DNA of 56,455 nt from an uncultured beta proteobacterium. GTDB taxonomy: Bacteria > Pseudomonadota > Gammaproteobacteria > Burkholderiales > SG8-41. Made by a program: the position numbers and the translations under genes. The stretch spans positions 1 to 56,455 of the forward strand of contig CAISJL010000163.1 in NCBI GenBank assembly GCA_903885665.1, read 5' to 3'. This document shows positions 46,932 to 55,927 of the stretch, one piece after another. Numbering within the stretch: the stretch's first letter is position 1; every line of letters starts with the position of its first letter. The notes beneath the pieces are model-generated. The model did not search any database. It was given only the letters and a program-made list of their open reading frames with translations, and was not told the origin of the DNA.

Positions 46932-47488
46932 AGAGCAAACCCTGCTGCAGACCATGCAATCATAAAAAACCAAAAAAGCCACAAAAAAATTAACTAATTG
47001 AATTTATTCATAAATTTTAAAATCTCACAACCCACTTCAACATTAGTATTGCTGAAGTGGGTGAAATTTAATGTCCTTTAGAACACCGAGGAGCAGTTAT
47101 TTAGATGCATTACCGGCCACGTCAGACGCCCTAATTAGCGCATAAAAATGAACAGACCATCTGGCACTAGACCACGTTTTCTGGTTCAGCCCTCGCTACC
47201 GCGTCCACATTAACCGACACCCAGAACTAAAAGTCTGTAGGTCGGTTTATAATCATTGGCATTATTTTTATCAAAATGCTGCTAAGCACTAGAGTACGCA
47301 ATCATTACAGCAATAAATCAATGAAACACTCACGGAGATATCGATAAGCTCTTTTAATAGACTCTTTTAATAAGCTCCCATAAATAAGCCCCTTCACAAA
47401 AACCTTAACCAGATACCTTACCTACTGATATCCATTCATTTTAGTCACGCATGCCTTCTAGCCTACACCTAAGCTCTGGTATTCTCCA
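46932..47488. other. 557-base gap before selA
   Basis: No gene is visible. A 9-bp hairpin, CCCACTTCA (47031-47039) and TGAAGTGGG (47053-47061), has a 13-base loop and no T run. Around 47345-47400 there are degenerate repeats of an aagctcttttaata-type unit. Directly before and over the selA start codon a further hairpin can form (47473-47494). Confidence 0.5.
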
Positions 47489-47494
47489 GTGAGC
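47473..47494 (+). promoter_or_regulatory. Hairpin covering the selA start codon
   Basis: GCTCTGG (47473-47479) can pair with CCA plus GAGC (47486-47494), with a 2-base bulge and a 6-base loop. The GTG start (47489-47491) lies in the 3' arm. selA has no Shine-Dalgarno sequence. In Escherichia coli a SECIS-like element before selA is bound by SelB. This one lacks the loop G, so the parallel is only suggestive. Confidence 0.3.
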
Positions 47495-48898
47495 ACTTCG
47501 CAAACCGCGCGTCGCGCGTTACCCTCACTAGACCGTCTACTCAAGCATCCTGCAGTCGCATCGTTATGCGAGTGCTATGGCCGCAGTAACCTCACCACCA
47601 CCTTACGCCAAATCTTGGTCGATGAACGTGGACGACTCGCCCAAGAAACCGCCCACATTACGCCCTTCGATGAAGACGCCTGTATCAACGCGTGTGCAAG
47701 TCGTCTCGCCCGCGCCACAGCACCTTCGCTCAAGCCAGTATTTAACTTAACCGGCACGGTCTTACACACCAATCTGGGTCGCGCAGTGATGCCCCGCGTA
47801 GCGGCTGAAGCGGTCATGGCGGCAATGACGCAAGCCGTCAACCTCGAGTTCGATCTGGACACCGGTCGCCGCGGCGAACGCGACAGTCATATCGAAGGCT
47901 GGCTGCAACAACTCACGGGCGGCGAAAAAGCGGTAGTGGTAAATAACAACGCTGCAGCGGTCTATCTGGTATTAAACACCATCGGCCTGCGCCGTGAAGT
48001 CTTGGTCTCGCGCGGGGAGTTAATTGAAATTGGCGGCTCTTTCCGTATCCCTGACATCATGGCACGCGCCGGCGTCAAACTCATCGAAGTTGGCACCACT
48101 AATCGCACCCACCTCAAAGATTTTGCCGATGCCCTAGGGCCACGCACTGCAGGCATTATGAAAGTGCACACCAGCAACTACGTAGTACAAGGGTTTACCG
48201 CAACCGTACCAGAGACCGCGCTGGCGGCACTTGCACACGAACATCAAATCCCCTTTATCGTCGACTTAGGTGCAGGCTCACTCATCAACCTTGAGCAATA
48301 CGGTCTGCCGCACGAACCCACACCGCGCGAGACCCTAGCCCAAGGTGCAGATATCGTCACGTTTAGTGGTGACAAACTCATGGGTGGCCCGCAATCGGGA
48401 TTAATTGTGGGCCGTAAGGACTTGCTAACGCGCATCGCTAAAAACCCGATGAAGCGAGCGCTACGCTTAGACAAGCTGACACTCACGGCCTTAGATGCTG
48501 TACTTCGCCTATATCTGCACCCTGAACGCTTGCATCTAGAATTGCCCGCATTACAGTTGCTCACCCGCCCCGCTGCTGAGATTGCCGTAGTCGCCGATCA
48601 CCTTCATACCGCGCTACGCGATGCACTAGGCCCACAATGGCCGGTCACCCGCACCGATTGCAGTAGTCAAATCGGTAGTGGTGCATTACCGGTTGACTCC
48701 CTACCCAGTGCTGGCGTGGCCATTAGCGCACTTAAAAAAACCACGGATATTGGCGTGCTGGCCGCAGCATTTCGCGCGCTACCCATACCGGTGATTGGTC
48801 ATATCAAAGATCGTGCACTGGTGTTTGATTGCCGCTGCCTCAACGACGCAGATCGCTTTATTGCGCAACTCGCACAACTACAAGTCCCCACATCATGA
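47489..48898 (+). CDS. selA: L-seryl-tRNA(Sec) selenium transferase
   Basis: PLP enzyme converting Ser-tRNA(Sec) to Sec-tRNA(Sec) with selenophosphate. FNLTGTVLHTNLGRA is near residue 85. The PLP Lys is Lys296 in TFSGDKLMGGPQSG. At 469 residues it has the usual length. The start is GTG 47489 without a ribosome site. Its stop overlaps the selB start (ATGA at 48895-48898). The selenophosphate synthase gene selD is not in the window. Confidence 0.96.
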   Translation: MSTSQTARRALPSLDRLLKHPAVASLCECYGRSNLTTTLRQILVDERGRLAQETAHITPFDEDACINACASRLARATAPSLKPVFNLTGTVLHTNLGRAVMPRVAAEAVMAAMTQAVNLEFDLDTGRRGERDSHIEGWLQQLTGGEKAVVVNNNAAAVYLVLNTIGLRREVLVSRGELIEIGGSFRIPDIMARAGVKLIEVGTTNRTHLKDFADALGPRTAGIMKVHTSNYVVQGFTATVPETALAALAHEHQIPFIVDLGAGSLINLEQYGLPHEPTPRETLAQGADIVTFSGDKLMGGPQSGLIVGRKDLLTRIAKNPMKRALRLDKLTLTALDAVLRLYLHPERLHLELPALQLLTRPAAEIAVVADHLHTALRDALGPQWPVTRTDCSSQIGSGALPVDSLPSAGVAISALKKTTDIGVLAAAFRALPIPVIGHIKDRALVFDCRCLNDADRFIAQLAQLQVPTS

Positions 48899-50913
48899 TC
48901 ATCGCCACTGCAGGCCATATCGATCATGGCAAAACGCTACTCGTCAAAACCTTAACTGGTACTGATACCGATAGACTGCCCGAGGAAAAAGCCCGTGGCA
49001 TTTCAATCGATTTAGGGTTTGCCTACTTACCCCTAGCCGATGGCGGGCTGATCGGTTTTGTAGACGTCCCTGGCCACGAACGCTTCATACGTAACATGTT
49101 AGCGGGAGTTTCTGGTATCGATTTTGCACTACTCATTGTGGCTGCAGATGACGGTGTGATGCCGCAAACCATAGAGCACCTACAGATTCTTGATTTATTA
49201 CAAATCAACCACGGCGCGATCGCCATTACAAAAGCAGACCGCGCTGATGCCGAACAAATTGAATTCGTCAGCACTGAAGTGCGCGAATTGCTCGCTAATA
49301 CGCAACTCGCGAATGCGCCTATATTTCCAGTCTCGGCAATGACTGGTGTTGGTATGCCCGCACTACTCGAGCATCTTAAACACAACGCGCACACCTTGCA
49401 TCGTCGCAATAACGTCGGCCAACATTTGCGCTACGCGATTGATCGCGCTTTTAGTGTAGCCGGCAGTGGCACTGTAGTCACTGGCACCGTGTTCAATGGC
49501 ACGGTTCAAGTCGGCGACAAACTCATTTTGTCGCCTGCAGGTCATGAAGTACGCGTACGCGGCATTCAAATTCATAGCCGTGCTAGTGATCAAGCACGTG
49601 CCGGTGAGCGCTGCGCTTTGAACCTGACCGGCGCTGACGTCGATTCAGTACGACGTGGCGATTGGGTCTTGGCCGCACCAATTCATCACGCCACACAACG
49701 ACTCGATATTCAACTCAATGTGCTAGCTGGAGAGAGTCGCGCACTCAAACACTGGACCCCTGTGCATCTACACCTGGCCACTGCTGCAGTCACTGCCCGC
49801 GTATCCATGCGCCGTGGAGAGTCGATCGCACCAGGGCAAGAGGGTCGCGCACAACTAATTCTCGATGAGCCGATAGCAGCACTGCATGGCGACCGCTTTA
49901 TTTTGCGCGACCAATCGGCAATTCGCACACTGGGTGGTGGCGTCATTATCGACCCCATGCCGCCAGCGATTCGTCGTAGTAGAACTCGGGATGCAGAGCT
50001 CGAAGCGCTCGCCGCACCCGATTTTGAGACCGTACTCGAGCGCCGCGCCAGCCTAAGCCAGCACCCACTCGATATCGCACATCTTGAGACGATCTTCAAT
50101 ATATTGCCTGATGTAGCACTACCCAAATACGTAACTGCAGGGTTTTTTTTATTAGGTAAAGATCGGCGCTGGGCATTGCACCGCGACCGACTCAACGCAG
50201 TCAAATCTACCATCCTCACCAATATCCAAACCTTTCATCGCAACCAACCCCAAGCAGCCGGTCTCGAGCTTGAAGTGCTACGCACCCAAGTGGCCAGCGA
50301 GCTGGATCCTGATGCTTTTGGTCATGTGCTGCGACTGGTTATTGAAGACGGCACACTTGAGTTATCTAGCGGTTTAGTTCGACGTGCAGGCCATAACACC
50401 ACGGCCAACAGTGCTGATGAACGACTCTGGCAGCAGCTAGTCCCCATTCTCAATAGCGCTCAATTTAATGCCCCACCACTGCGCGATCTCGCGCCCCTTT
50501 TAAAACAAAAAGATGCGATCGTGAAAGACTTTGTCTATCGTCAAATGAAAGTGGGTAATTTATATCGAGTGGGTGCTGAGCGCTTTTATCTCAAAGCCAC
50601 CATGGCGACACTTGCCGCTGTAGCGCAAGCCACTGCTCAAGCCCAAGCCAACAGTTTATTCTCTGCGGCACAATTCCGTGATGCCACCGGCTTAGGTCGT
50701 ACCCTAGCGATTGAGATTCTCGAGGCCCTGGATAGTATTACGGTGACTCAACGCATTGGTGACGCCCGTAAAATACGTAAAGATTTTGTACCTCTACTGG
50801 GTGCAGCTACTGCACCGCCACCGCCTGCGCGACCTCCCAACGCCGCTGGAGCGGTGACGGCTAAAGCTACAACGCAGAAGCCACGCCCGCCTTTTCGCAA
50901 CTCTCGTTATTGA
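48895..50913 (+). CDS. selB: Selenocysteine-specific elongation factor SelB
   Basis: GTPase that carries Sec-tRNA(Sec) and binds SECIS RNA. It starts MIIATAGHIDHGKT, with G1 at residues 7-14, then DVPGHERFIRNML (G3) and ITKADRADAE (G4). EF-Tu-like beta-barrel domains and C-terminal winged-helix repeats follow. ATG 48895 is set by the four-base overlap with selA and by homology. After the last winged helix there is a tail of about 35 residues rich in Pro, Ala and basic residues (from about residue 640), which is unusual and could add RNA affinity. Confidence 0.96.
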   Translation: MIIATAGHIDHGKTLLVKTLTGTDTDRLPEEKARGISIDLGFAYLPLADGGLIGFVDVPGHERFIRNMLAGVSGIDFALLIVAADDGVMPQTIEHLQILDLLQINHGAIAITKADRADAEQIEFVSTEVRELLANTQLANAPIFPVSAMTGVGMPALLEHLKHNAHTLHRRNNVGQHLRYAIDRAFSVAGSGTVVTGTVFNGTVQVGDKLILSPAGHEVRVRGIQIHSRASDQARAGERCALNLTGADVDSVRRGDWVLAAPIHHATQRLDIQLNVLAGESRALKHWTPVHLHLATAAVTARVSMRRGESIAPGQEGRAQLILDEPIAALHGDRFILRDQSAIRTLGGGVIIDPMPPAIRRSRTRDAELEALAAPDFETVLERRASLSQHPLDIAHLETIFNILPDVALPKYVTAGFFLLGKDRRWALHRDRLNAVKSTILTNIQTFHRNQPQAAGLELEVLRTQVASELDPDAFGHVLRLVIEDGTLELSSGLVRRAGHNTTANSADERLWQQLVPILNSAQFNAPPLRDLAPLLKQKDAIVKDFVYRQMKVGNLYRVGAERFYLKATMATLAAVAQATAQAQANSLFSAAQFRDATGLGRTLAIEILEALDSITVTQRIGDARKIRKDFVPLLGAATAPPPPARPPNAAGAVTAKATTQKPRPPFRNSRY

Positions 50914-50923
50914 AAGAAAAATT

Positions 50924-51826
50924 ATGTCTACATTTGATGTGATCGTTATTGGTGAAGGTGTGGCTGGTCTGACTGCGGCCGGTCAGCTAGCAGCAGCTGG
51001 GCTACAAGTAGCCACCTTCGAACAACAAATCTTTGGTGGTTTAGTGCTCAATGTCAACGAACTTGACCCTGCACCTGCTGGCGGCGAGGCCGGTGGCGCA
51101 GCATTCGCCGCAGAACTCATTCAAAGCAATGGCGACGCTGGAGTCACCAGCATACAAGAGCCCGTGACTGCAGTAGCCACTAACGCCAGTGGCTTTCAAG
51201 TAACTACCGACAGCGGCAACTACCAAGCACGCCAAGTCATCGTTGCGAGTGGTGCACGATTAAAAAATCTCAATGTCGCCGGAGAGAGCGAATTCGAGGG
51301 ACGCGGTGTATCCAAATGTGCCGACTGTGACGGCCCGATGTTTCAAAATGAAAGCGTGGTGGTGGTTGGTGGCGGTGACTCCGCATTGCAAGAAGCCCAA
51401 GTACTCACGCAATATTGCGGCAAAGTGCACTTAGTACACCGAGGCAACGCCTTTAGTGCTAAAGCTCACTTCATTAAGCACATCACCCATAACGATAAAA
51501 TTGAAGTGCATTTTGGCACTACTGTTGAAGCCATCCTAGGCGGACAAATGGTCGAGCGCGTCAGCCTTAACACCGCGAGTGGCACTACGGAACTCGCTTG
51601 CGCTGGAGTATTTGCTTATATTGGCCTAGAGCCCAATCAAGATTTTTTAGATGCGGCTATCGCACGCGATGCCAATGGTTTTATCACTACCCAAGACAAT
51701 CTCGAAACTTCATGCCCAGGCCTGTGGGCCATAGGTGCAGTCCGTAGCGGCTGTGGCGGCACTCTAGCCGACGCAATGACCGAAGCGCAACAGGTTGCCA
51801 CCACACTCAAACAACGCTTGCAATAA
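50924..51826 (+). CDS. Thioredoxin reductase-like flavoprotein in the sel operon
   Basis: FAD/NAD(P)-dependent disulfide reductase of the low-molecular-weight thioredoxin reductase type, 300 residues. The FAD motif reads IGEGVAG (residues 9-15) where GSGPAG is usual. The redox pair is Cys132-x-x-Cys135 (KCADCDGP). The NADPH motif is VVVVGGGDSALQEAQ near residue 145. IGLEPNQDFL and the C-terminal AIGAVRSGCGGTLADAM replace the usual FAxGDVxD motif in part. It lies ten bases after selB, so it is co-transcribed with the selenium genes. It could reduce the selenoglutaredoxin or supply reduced selenium (inference). Confidence 0.88.
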   Translation: MSTFDVIVIGEGVAGLTAAGQLAAAGLQVATFEQQIFGGLVLNVNELDPAPAGGEAGGAAFAAELIQSNGDAGVTSIQEPVTAVATNASGFQVTTDSGNYQARQVIVASGARLKNLNVAGESEFEGRGVSKCADCDGPMFQNESVVVVGGGDSALQEAQVLTQYCGKVHLVHRGNAFSAKAHFIKHITHNDKIEVHFGTTVEAILGGQMVERVSLNTASGTTELACAGVFAYIGLEPNQDFLDAAIARDANGFITTQDNLETSCPGLWAIGAVRSGCGGTLADAMTEAQQVATTLKQRLQ

Positions 51827-51914
51827 GACACCGTAGCACGTCACAACAAGCAGTAACAATTGACACTGCATCAGTCACCACTACATCAACGCCCGAGTTG
51901 GATTGTAGTAAATG

Positions 51915-52520
51915 TTACGATTCAGTTAAGGGGTCCGGAGTGGTTAGCGTAGGCCAGGTATTTAATGCTTGCCACTCCCGTCTTGTCATTTTTCGCAAGC
52001 GCGCAATATTGCGCAAATATATTTGTGCTGGATCGGGGTAGCCTGCGATCGCTTGCTCGATGCTGTCTTCGCGCAATAGGTGCAGCATTGGAAATGGTGA
52101 GCGATTCGTATAGTGCGCCATATCATCCGGGTCATGCTCAGCAAACTCATACTGCGGATGAAAACTCGCGACTTGTATCACACCCACACAATCCAATTCC
52201 TCTAGCAATTGATCGACTTGCTGCAAAAAAGCGTTATAGCTCAAAAATTCAGTCAATGCTTGCGGATGAATCAATAGCGTAGTTTCAATATCCTGCGGAT
52301 CTGCCGCAACCAAAGCAGCGATCGCTAATTGCAAGTCATGTAACAACGCTGCGCTTGATTGCGCAGCGCTCACCACATAATGCACACGTGCAGACTCCTC
52401 GACCCGTCGAGCAAACGGACACAATTGCAAGCCAATCACCACATCACGCAACCAGTGTTCGGTTTGCGCAATCACCTGTTGCACCCTTGGTCCTGCTGAA
52501 AAATTCAATTCATCACCCAT
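51915..52520 (-). CDS. DUF1415 family protein
   Basis: Protein of unknown function in the DUF1415 family (about 200 residues). Conserved pieces are VVIGLQLCPFARRV near residue 28, TLLIHPQALTEFLSYN and FHPQYEFAEHDPDDMAHYTNRSP-like context, ending with the PDPAQIYLRNIA region. ATG 52520 is chosen because AGAGG lies about nine bases upstream and the family starts there. It is convergent with the selA-selB operon and not obviously linked to it. Confidence 0.85.
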   Translation of the reverse strand: MGDELNFSAGPRVQQVIAQTEHWLRDVVIGLQLCPFARRVEESARVHYVVSAAQSSAALLHDLQLAIAALVAADPQDIETTLLIHPQALTEFLSYNAFLQQVDQLLEELDCVGVIQVASFHPQYEFAEHDPDDMAHYTNRSPFPMLHLLREDSIEQAIAGYPDPAQIYLRNIARLRKMTRREWQALNTWPTLTTPDPLTES

Positions 52521-52716
52521 CGACCAGCACCTCTGCCTTAAAACCACCGATATACTTCCGCATAAACTTCCAGACTCATCACTATATACAAACCCACCAC
52601 ATACAAACCAGATGCCCGAAAAGGGATGCCAGACAGCACACCATCATCATTTTAATCGCACTCACCCAAGCCCTGTGATCTAATCGACGATTTACACCCC
52701 CGTATACAGAAACTCT

Positions 52717-53268
52717 ATGGCACTGAACGCAACCATTTTTAAAGTAGAGCTCACCATTACCGACATGGATCGCGCTTACTACGCCACACATCCACTCGTC
52801 TTAGCCAGACACCCCTCTGAAACCGATGAGCGCATGATGGTCAGACTTGTGGCTTTTGCCCGCCACGCCCAAGACAATTTAAGTTTTGGTCGCGGCCTCT
52901 CGGCTGAGGATGAAGCAGATATTGTGCTAACTGATTTAACCGGCGCGATTAGTCTATGGATAGAAATCGGCCTCCCAGACGAAAAAACCGTGCGCCGTGC
53001 CTGCGGTAAGGCTGACCAAGTCTATGTGTACGCCTACGGGGGACACACCGCCGAACGCTGGTGGCAACAGTCAGCAAGTGCACTGGCTAAACCGAGCAAC
53101 CTCAGCGTGATCGCACTACCGGCTCAAAGCACACGCGAACTGGCCGCCCTCGCCCAGCGCAATATGCAAATTCAATGTACCATCCAAGATGGCACGATCT
53201 GGTTCACCGATGGCCACCAAACTGTTGAGATTACCCCTGCAATCCTACAAACGGCCCGCAAATATTAA
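52717..53268 (+). CDS. yaeQ: YaeQ family protein
   Basis: 183-residue protein of the YaeQ family, with a PD-(D/E)XK nuclease-like fold in known structures but unclear activity. It begins MALNATIFKVELTITDMDR and contains HPSETDERMMVRLVAFA and WIEIGLPDEKTVRRACGKAD, all family signatures. It lies just upstream of selC on the same strand and is separated from it by a likely promoter. Confidence 0.92.
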   Translation: MALNATIFKVELTITDMDRAYYATHPLVLARHPSETDERMMVRLVAFARHAQDNLSFGRGLSAEDEADIVLTDLTGAISLWIEIGLPDEKTVRRACGKADQVYVYAYGGHTAERWWQQSASALAKPSNLSVIALPAQSTRELAALAQRNMQIQCTIQDGTIWFTDGHQTVEITPAILQTARKY

Positions 53269-53347
53269 GTCAAACTACCCACTCGACAACACTGTGTTAA
53301 GGGTAGAGGCGGTAGCGCACAAATACCTCTCACTATTTGGAAATAGA

Positions 53348-53377
53348 TTGTTTTATCGGGCTTGCGCCGATTACAAT
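53348..53377 (+). promoter_or_regulatory. Candidate promoter of selC
   Basis: TTGTTT at 53348-53353, an 18-base spacer and TACAAT at 53372-53377 would start transcription about 30 bases before the tRNA. Confidence 0.4.
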
Positions 53378-53415
53378 GGCAACGCTTGTCAACCGTAGAC
53401 GCTGTAGCAGTCCAT

Positions 53416-53510
53416 GGAAGGGAATCGCTCCCGGTGGGGCGGCCGGACTTCAAACCCGGTAGGGGCCGCGAGCGGTCCTATGTGGGTTCGACTCCCACTC
53501 TCTTCCGCCA
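53416..53510 (+). tRNA. selC: tRNA-Sec (anticodon TCA)
   Basis: A 95-base gene including the encoded CCA. The acceptor arm has 8 pairs (one G-U), as in other bacterial tRNA-Sec. The anticodon loop is CTTCAAA with anticodon TCA. There is a long variable arm (ggggccgc/gcggtcct region) and the T arm carries GGTTCGACTCC. The sequence is close to Escherichia coli selC. It decodes the TGA of the selenoprotein at 40136-40909. Confidence 0.97.
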
Positions 53511-53729
53511 ATCGTCGCATCACCAACATGCTCTAAATTCAAGCCATGTTGCTGACTCTAGCCCATATCACGAGCCGGTTTACACTACAATTAAAATAAC
53601 TATTTTAAAAACAATTATTTCACCCCTTACTGCTTGACCCAAGGACTGATGAACTATTGGACTCATGAACTATTTGACTCATTCGCTTTGACTCATTAAC
53701 CGAACAACCCAAGATCGCGAGGATACGCA
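53511..53729. other. Spacer after selC with GACTCAT-type repeats
   Basis: Between selC and the MmgE/PrpD gene, bases 53640-53700 repeat gactcatgaactatt / tttgactcatt words. No gene is visible. GCGAGGA at 53715-53721 serves the next gene. Confidence 0.5.
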
Positions 53730-55118
53730 ATGTCACTAGCATTAGAATTAGCTCATAAAATCAAACAGTTAACCTATAAGTCACTACCCGCTGCCGCAGT
53801 GCAATGCGCCAAGGCCGGATTGCTCGACACCATTGGCGTGACCCTAGCTGGTGCCTCAGAAGATGCGACGCGTATTCTTCTCGGTGTGACCTCTGGTAGC
53901 GGTAGCGCTCAGGTCATGGGTCATAACCGTCGCGTGAGCGCACTTGATGCCGCAATGATTAATGGCACCGCCTCACACGCACTGGATTTTGATGATTGCA
54001 GTACCACCATGAATGGTCATCCTTCGGCACCCATCTTGTCTGCCATGTTCGCGCTCAGTGATGAAATTGGGGTTAGTGGTGAGGCCTTCATCGCCGCCTA
54101 TGTGGCTGGCTTTGAAACAGCCTGTAAAATTTCTTTAGGCGTCAACCTCTATCAATACACCTTAGGCTGGCATCCCACCGGCACCTTAGGTGTATTCGGT
54201 AGCGCCGCTGCTTGCGCACACTTGCTCCAACTATCCCCCGAAAAAACCGCAACCGCACTATCGATTGCGGCCTCCTTCTCTAGCGGTATTAAATCTAACT
54301 TTGGCTCAATGACCAAGCCCTTGCATGTGGGTCATTCAGCGCGCAACGGATTATTTGCTGCGCTGATCGCGCGCGATGGCTTTACTGCAGGAGCAACCGC
54401 CTTTGAGCACAAGCAAGGCTACTTCGAAGTATTCAATGGCACAGGTAACTATCACGCCGATAAAATTTTAGCGACTTGGGCTGAGCCACTCGACATCCTC
54501 TATCCAGGCATTGCCTTTAAACAATATCCATGTTGCGCCAGCACGCACCCAGCGATTGACTGCATGCTTGATCTGGTGAAGCAACACCAACTCAAACCCG
54601 AGCAAGTAGCGCGCATTGACTCATGGACACATAAGCGCAGACTCGAACACACCAATCGCGCCAATCCACAATCAGCACTCGATGCAAAATTCAGTGTGCA
54701 ATATGTGCTTGCACGTGCACTGATCAACCATGCGGTTAAAGTCGATCAGTTCGAAGGCATTGAGTGGCAAGATCCAGCCACCCGCGCGCTCATGACCAAA
54801 ATTCATGTGGATACTTATACAACAGCACAGTTCCCGGTTGACAATCACTTTGGTGCAGAAGTCAAAGTCACCCTCACCGATGGGCGCGTTGTCAGCACCA
54901 AGGTAGATCAAACGCTAGGCCGCGCTGCCGGCCAACCACTACCCGATGCCCAACTCAAAACCAAATTTGAGCTTTGTGCAGAACGTGTGTTTGACGCTGC
55001 AGCTTCAGCCCGTTTATATGCGCAGATACACCAGTTTGAACAGTTAAAAGATGTGCGTAGCGTCACCGCACTGACTGCAAGCACACCACAAGCGCATGCG
55101 GTAGCGGTAGCGGCATAA
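53730..55118 (+). CDS. MmgE/PrpD family protein
   Basis: 462-residue member of the family that includes 2-methylcitrate dehydratase PrpD, aconitate decarboxylase and iminodisuccinate epimerase. The N-terminal helical domain contains INGTASHALDFDDCS near residue 73 and GHPSAPILSAMFAL. Then come LGWHPTGTLGVFGSAAA and MTKPLHVGHSARNG, the active-site region. It lies outside any prp operon, so methylcitrate dehydration is not implied. Together with the crotonase downstream it probably acts on another carboxylate or CoA ester. Confidence 0.88.
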   Translation: MSLALELAHKIKQLTYKSLPAAAVQCAKAGLLDTIGVTLAGASEDATRILLGVTSGSGSAQVMGHNRRVSALDAAMINGTASHALDFDDCSTTMNGHPSAPILSAMFALSDEIGVSGEAFIAAYVAGFETACKISLGVNLYQYTLGWHPTGTLGVFGSAAACAHLLQLSPEKTATALSIAASFSSGIKSNFGSMTKPLHVGHSARNGLFAALIARDGFTAGATAFEHKQGYFEVFNGTGNYHADKILATWAEPLDILYPGIAFKQYPCCASTHPAIDCMLDLVKQHQLKPEQVARIDSWTHKRRLEHTNRANPQSALDAKFSVQYVLARALINHAVKVDQFEGIEWQDPATRALMTKIHVDTYTTAQFPVDNHFGAEVKVTLTDGRVVSTKVDQTLGRAAGQPLPDAQLKTKFELCAERVFDAAASARLYAQIHQFEQLKDVRSVTALTASTPQAHAVAVAA

Positions 55119-55122
55119 GGTA

Positions 55123-55138
55123 ACCCCTGCTGAGGGGT
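55123..55138 (+). terminator. Small hairpin between MmgE/PrpD and crotonase genes
   Basis: Arms ACCCCT and AGGGGT with a 4-base loop are followed by a C/T-rich stretch. It may be a weak terminator or processing site. Confidence 0.3.
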
Positions 55139-55204
55139 ATATTCCCTCTCTTTTATACCCTTTCTTTTATCTCCCCTCTTTTTTCTCTTAACCCCCGTGA
55201 GTAG

Positions 55205-55927
55205 ATGATGAGCGAATTTGAGTTTGCAGTCACCCGCGATGCCGGCGTTGCCCGTATCGACTTGAATCGCCCCGATCAAGGCAATACATTAACACGCGCA
55301 ATGATGGTGCAATTGGCTGCCACGTTGCGTCTGCTCGGTAACGATTCGACAATCAATGTCGTAGCCTTGGAGGGTCGTGGTGCAGCATTTTGTCGTGGTC
55401 GTGATGGCACCGGTGAGTCGCGAACCGGCATGACGCCTTATGAGATTCGCGTCAACATGATGGGAGCAGTGCTCGACGTCTATCAAGCAATTGCTGATTT
55501 GCCAGTACCCGTAGTAGCACTGGTACACGCTGATGCGCTAGGCTTTGGCGCAGCGACTGCAGTTGGTTGCGATATCACTCTCACGTCTAGCAATGCCCGC
55601 TTTGCCTTTCCTGAAATTGAGCACGACATCCCGCCCACCATGGCGATGTGTGCGGCACAAGGCAAGATTCAAGCAAAAGCACTGACCTACTTAATCTACT
55701 CCGCTGAGTCGATCAGCGCCCAAGAAGCCGTGACCTTAGGACTTGCCAGCAAAGTCATTGCCGAAGAACATTTTGCAGTGGAAGCTCGCGCGTTTCTCAC
55801 CACCTTGGCTAGTCGCCCACGCTTAGTGCTAGAAACTATCAAACGCTATCAGGCAAAGGCTGCACACTTAAGCCCCGAAATGGCTTCTGAATATGCCGGC
55901 ACCCTACTCGCACTGGTACGGACATAA
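55205..55927 (+). CDS. Enoyl-CoA hydratase/isomerase family protein
   Basis: Crotonase-fold protein of 240 residues. The first oxyanion segment reads GAAFCRGRDGTG near residue 60 and the second reads ADALGFGAATAVGCDITL near residue 115. The Glu of FPEIEHDIPP near residue 140 matches one catalytic acid of enoyl-CoA hydratases. The other acid is not conserved, so the reaction may be hydration, isomerisation or C-C cleavage. ATG 55205 and 55208 are both possible, and the ribosome site is weak. It probably works with the MmgE/PrpD protein upstream. Confidence 0.85.
   Translation: MMSEFEFAVTRDAGVARIDLNRPDQGNTLTRAMMVQLAATLRLLGNDSTINVVALEGRGAAFCRGRDGTGESRTGMTPYEIRVNMMGAVLDVYQAIADLPVPVVALVHADALGFGAATAVGCDITLTSSNARFAFPEIEHDIPPTMAMCAAQGKIQAKALTYLIYSAESISAQEAVTLGLASKVIAEEHFAVEARAFLTTLASRPRLVLETIKRYQAKAAHLSPEMASEYAGTLLALVRT

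Noticed and set aside
47031-47061. 9-bp hairpin as a second SECIS element
   Set aside because: There is no in-frame TGA in a coding context upstream, and the 13-base loop does not start with G.
50924-51826. Sec in the thioredoxin reductase-like protein
   Set aside because: Both redox positions are Cys codons (Cys132 and Cys135) and there is no in-frame TGA or open continuation past the stop.
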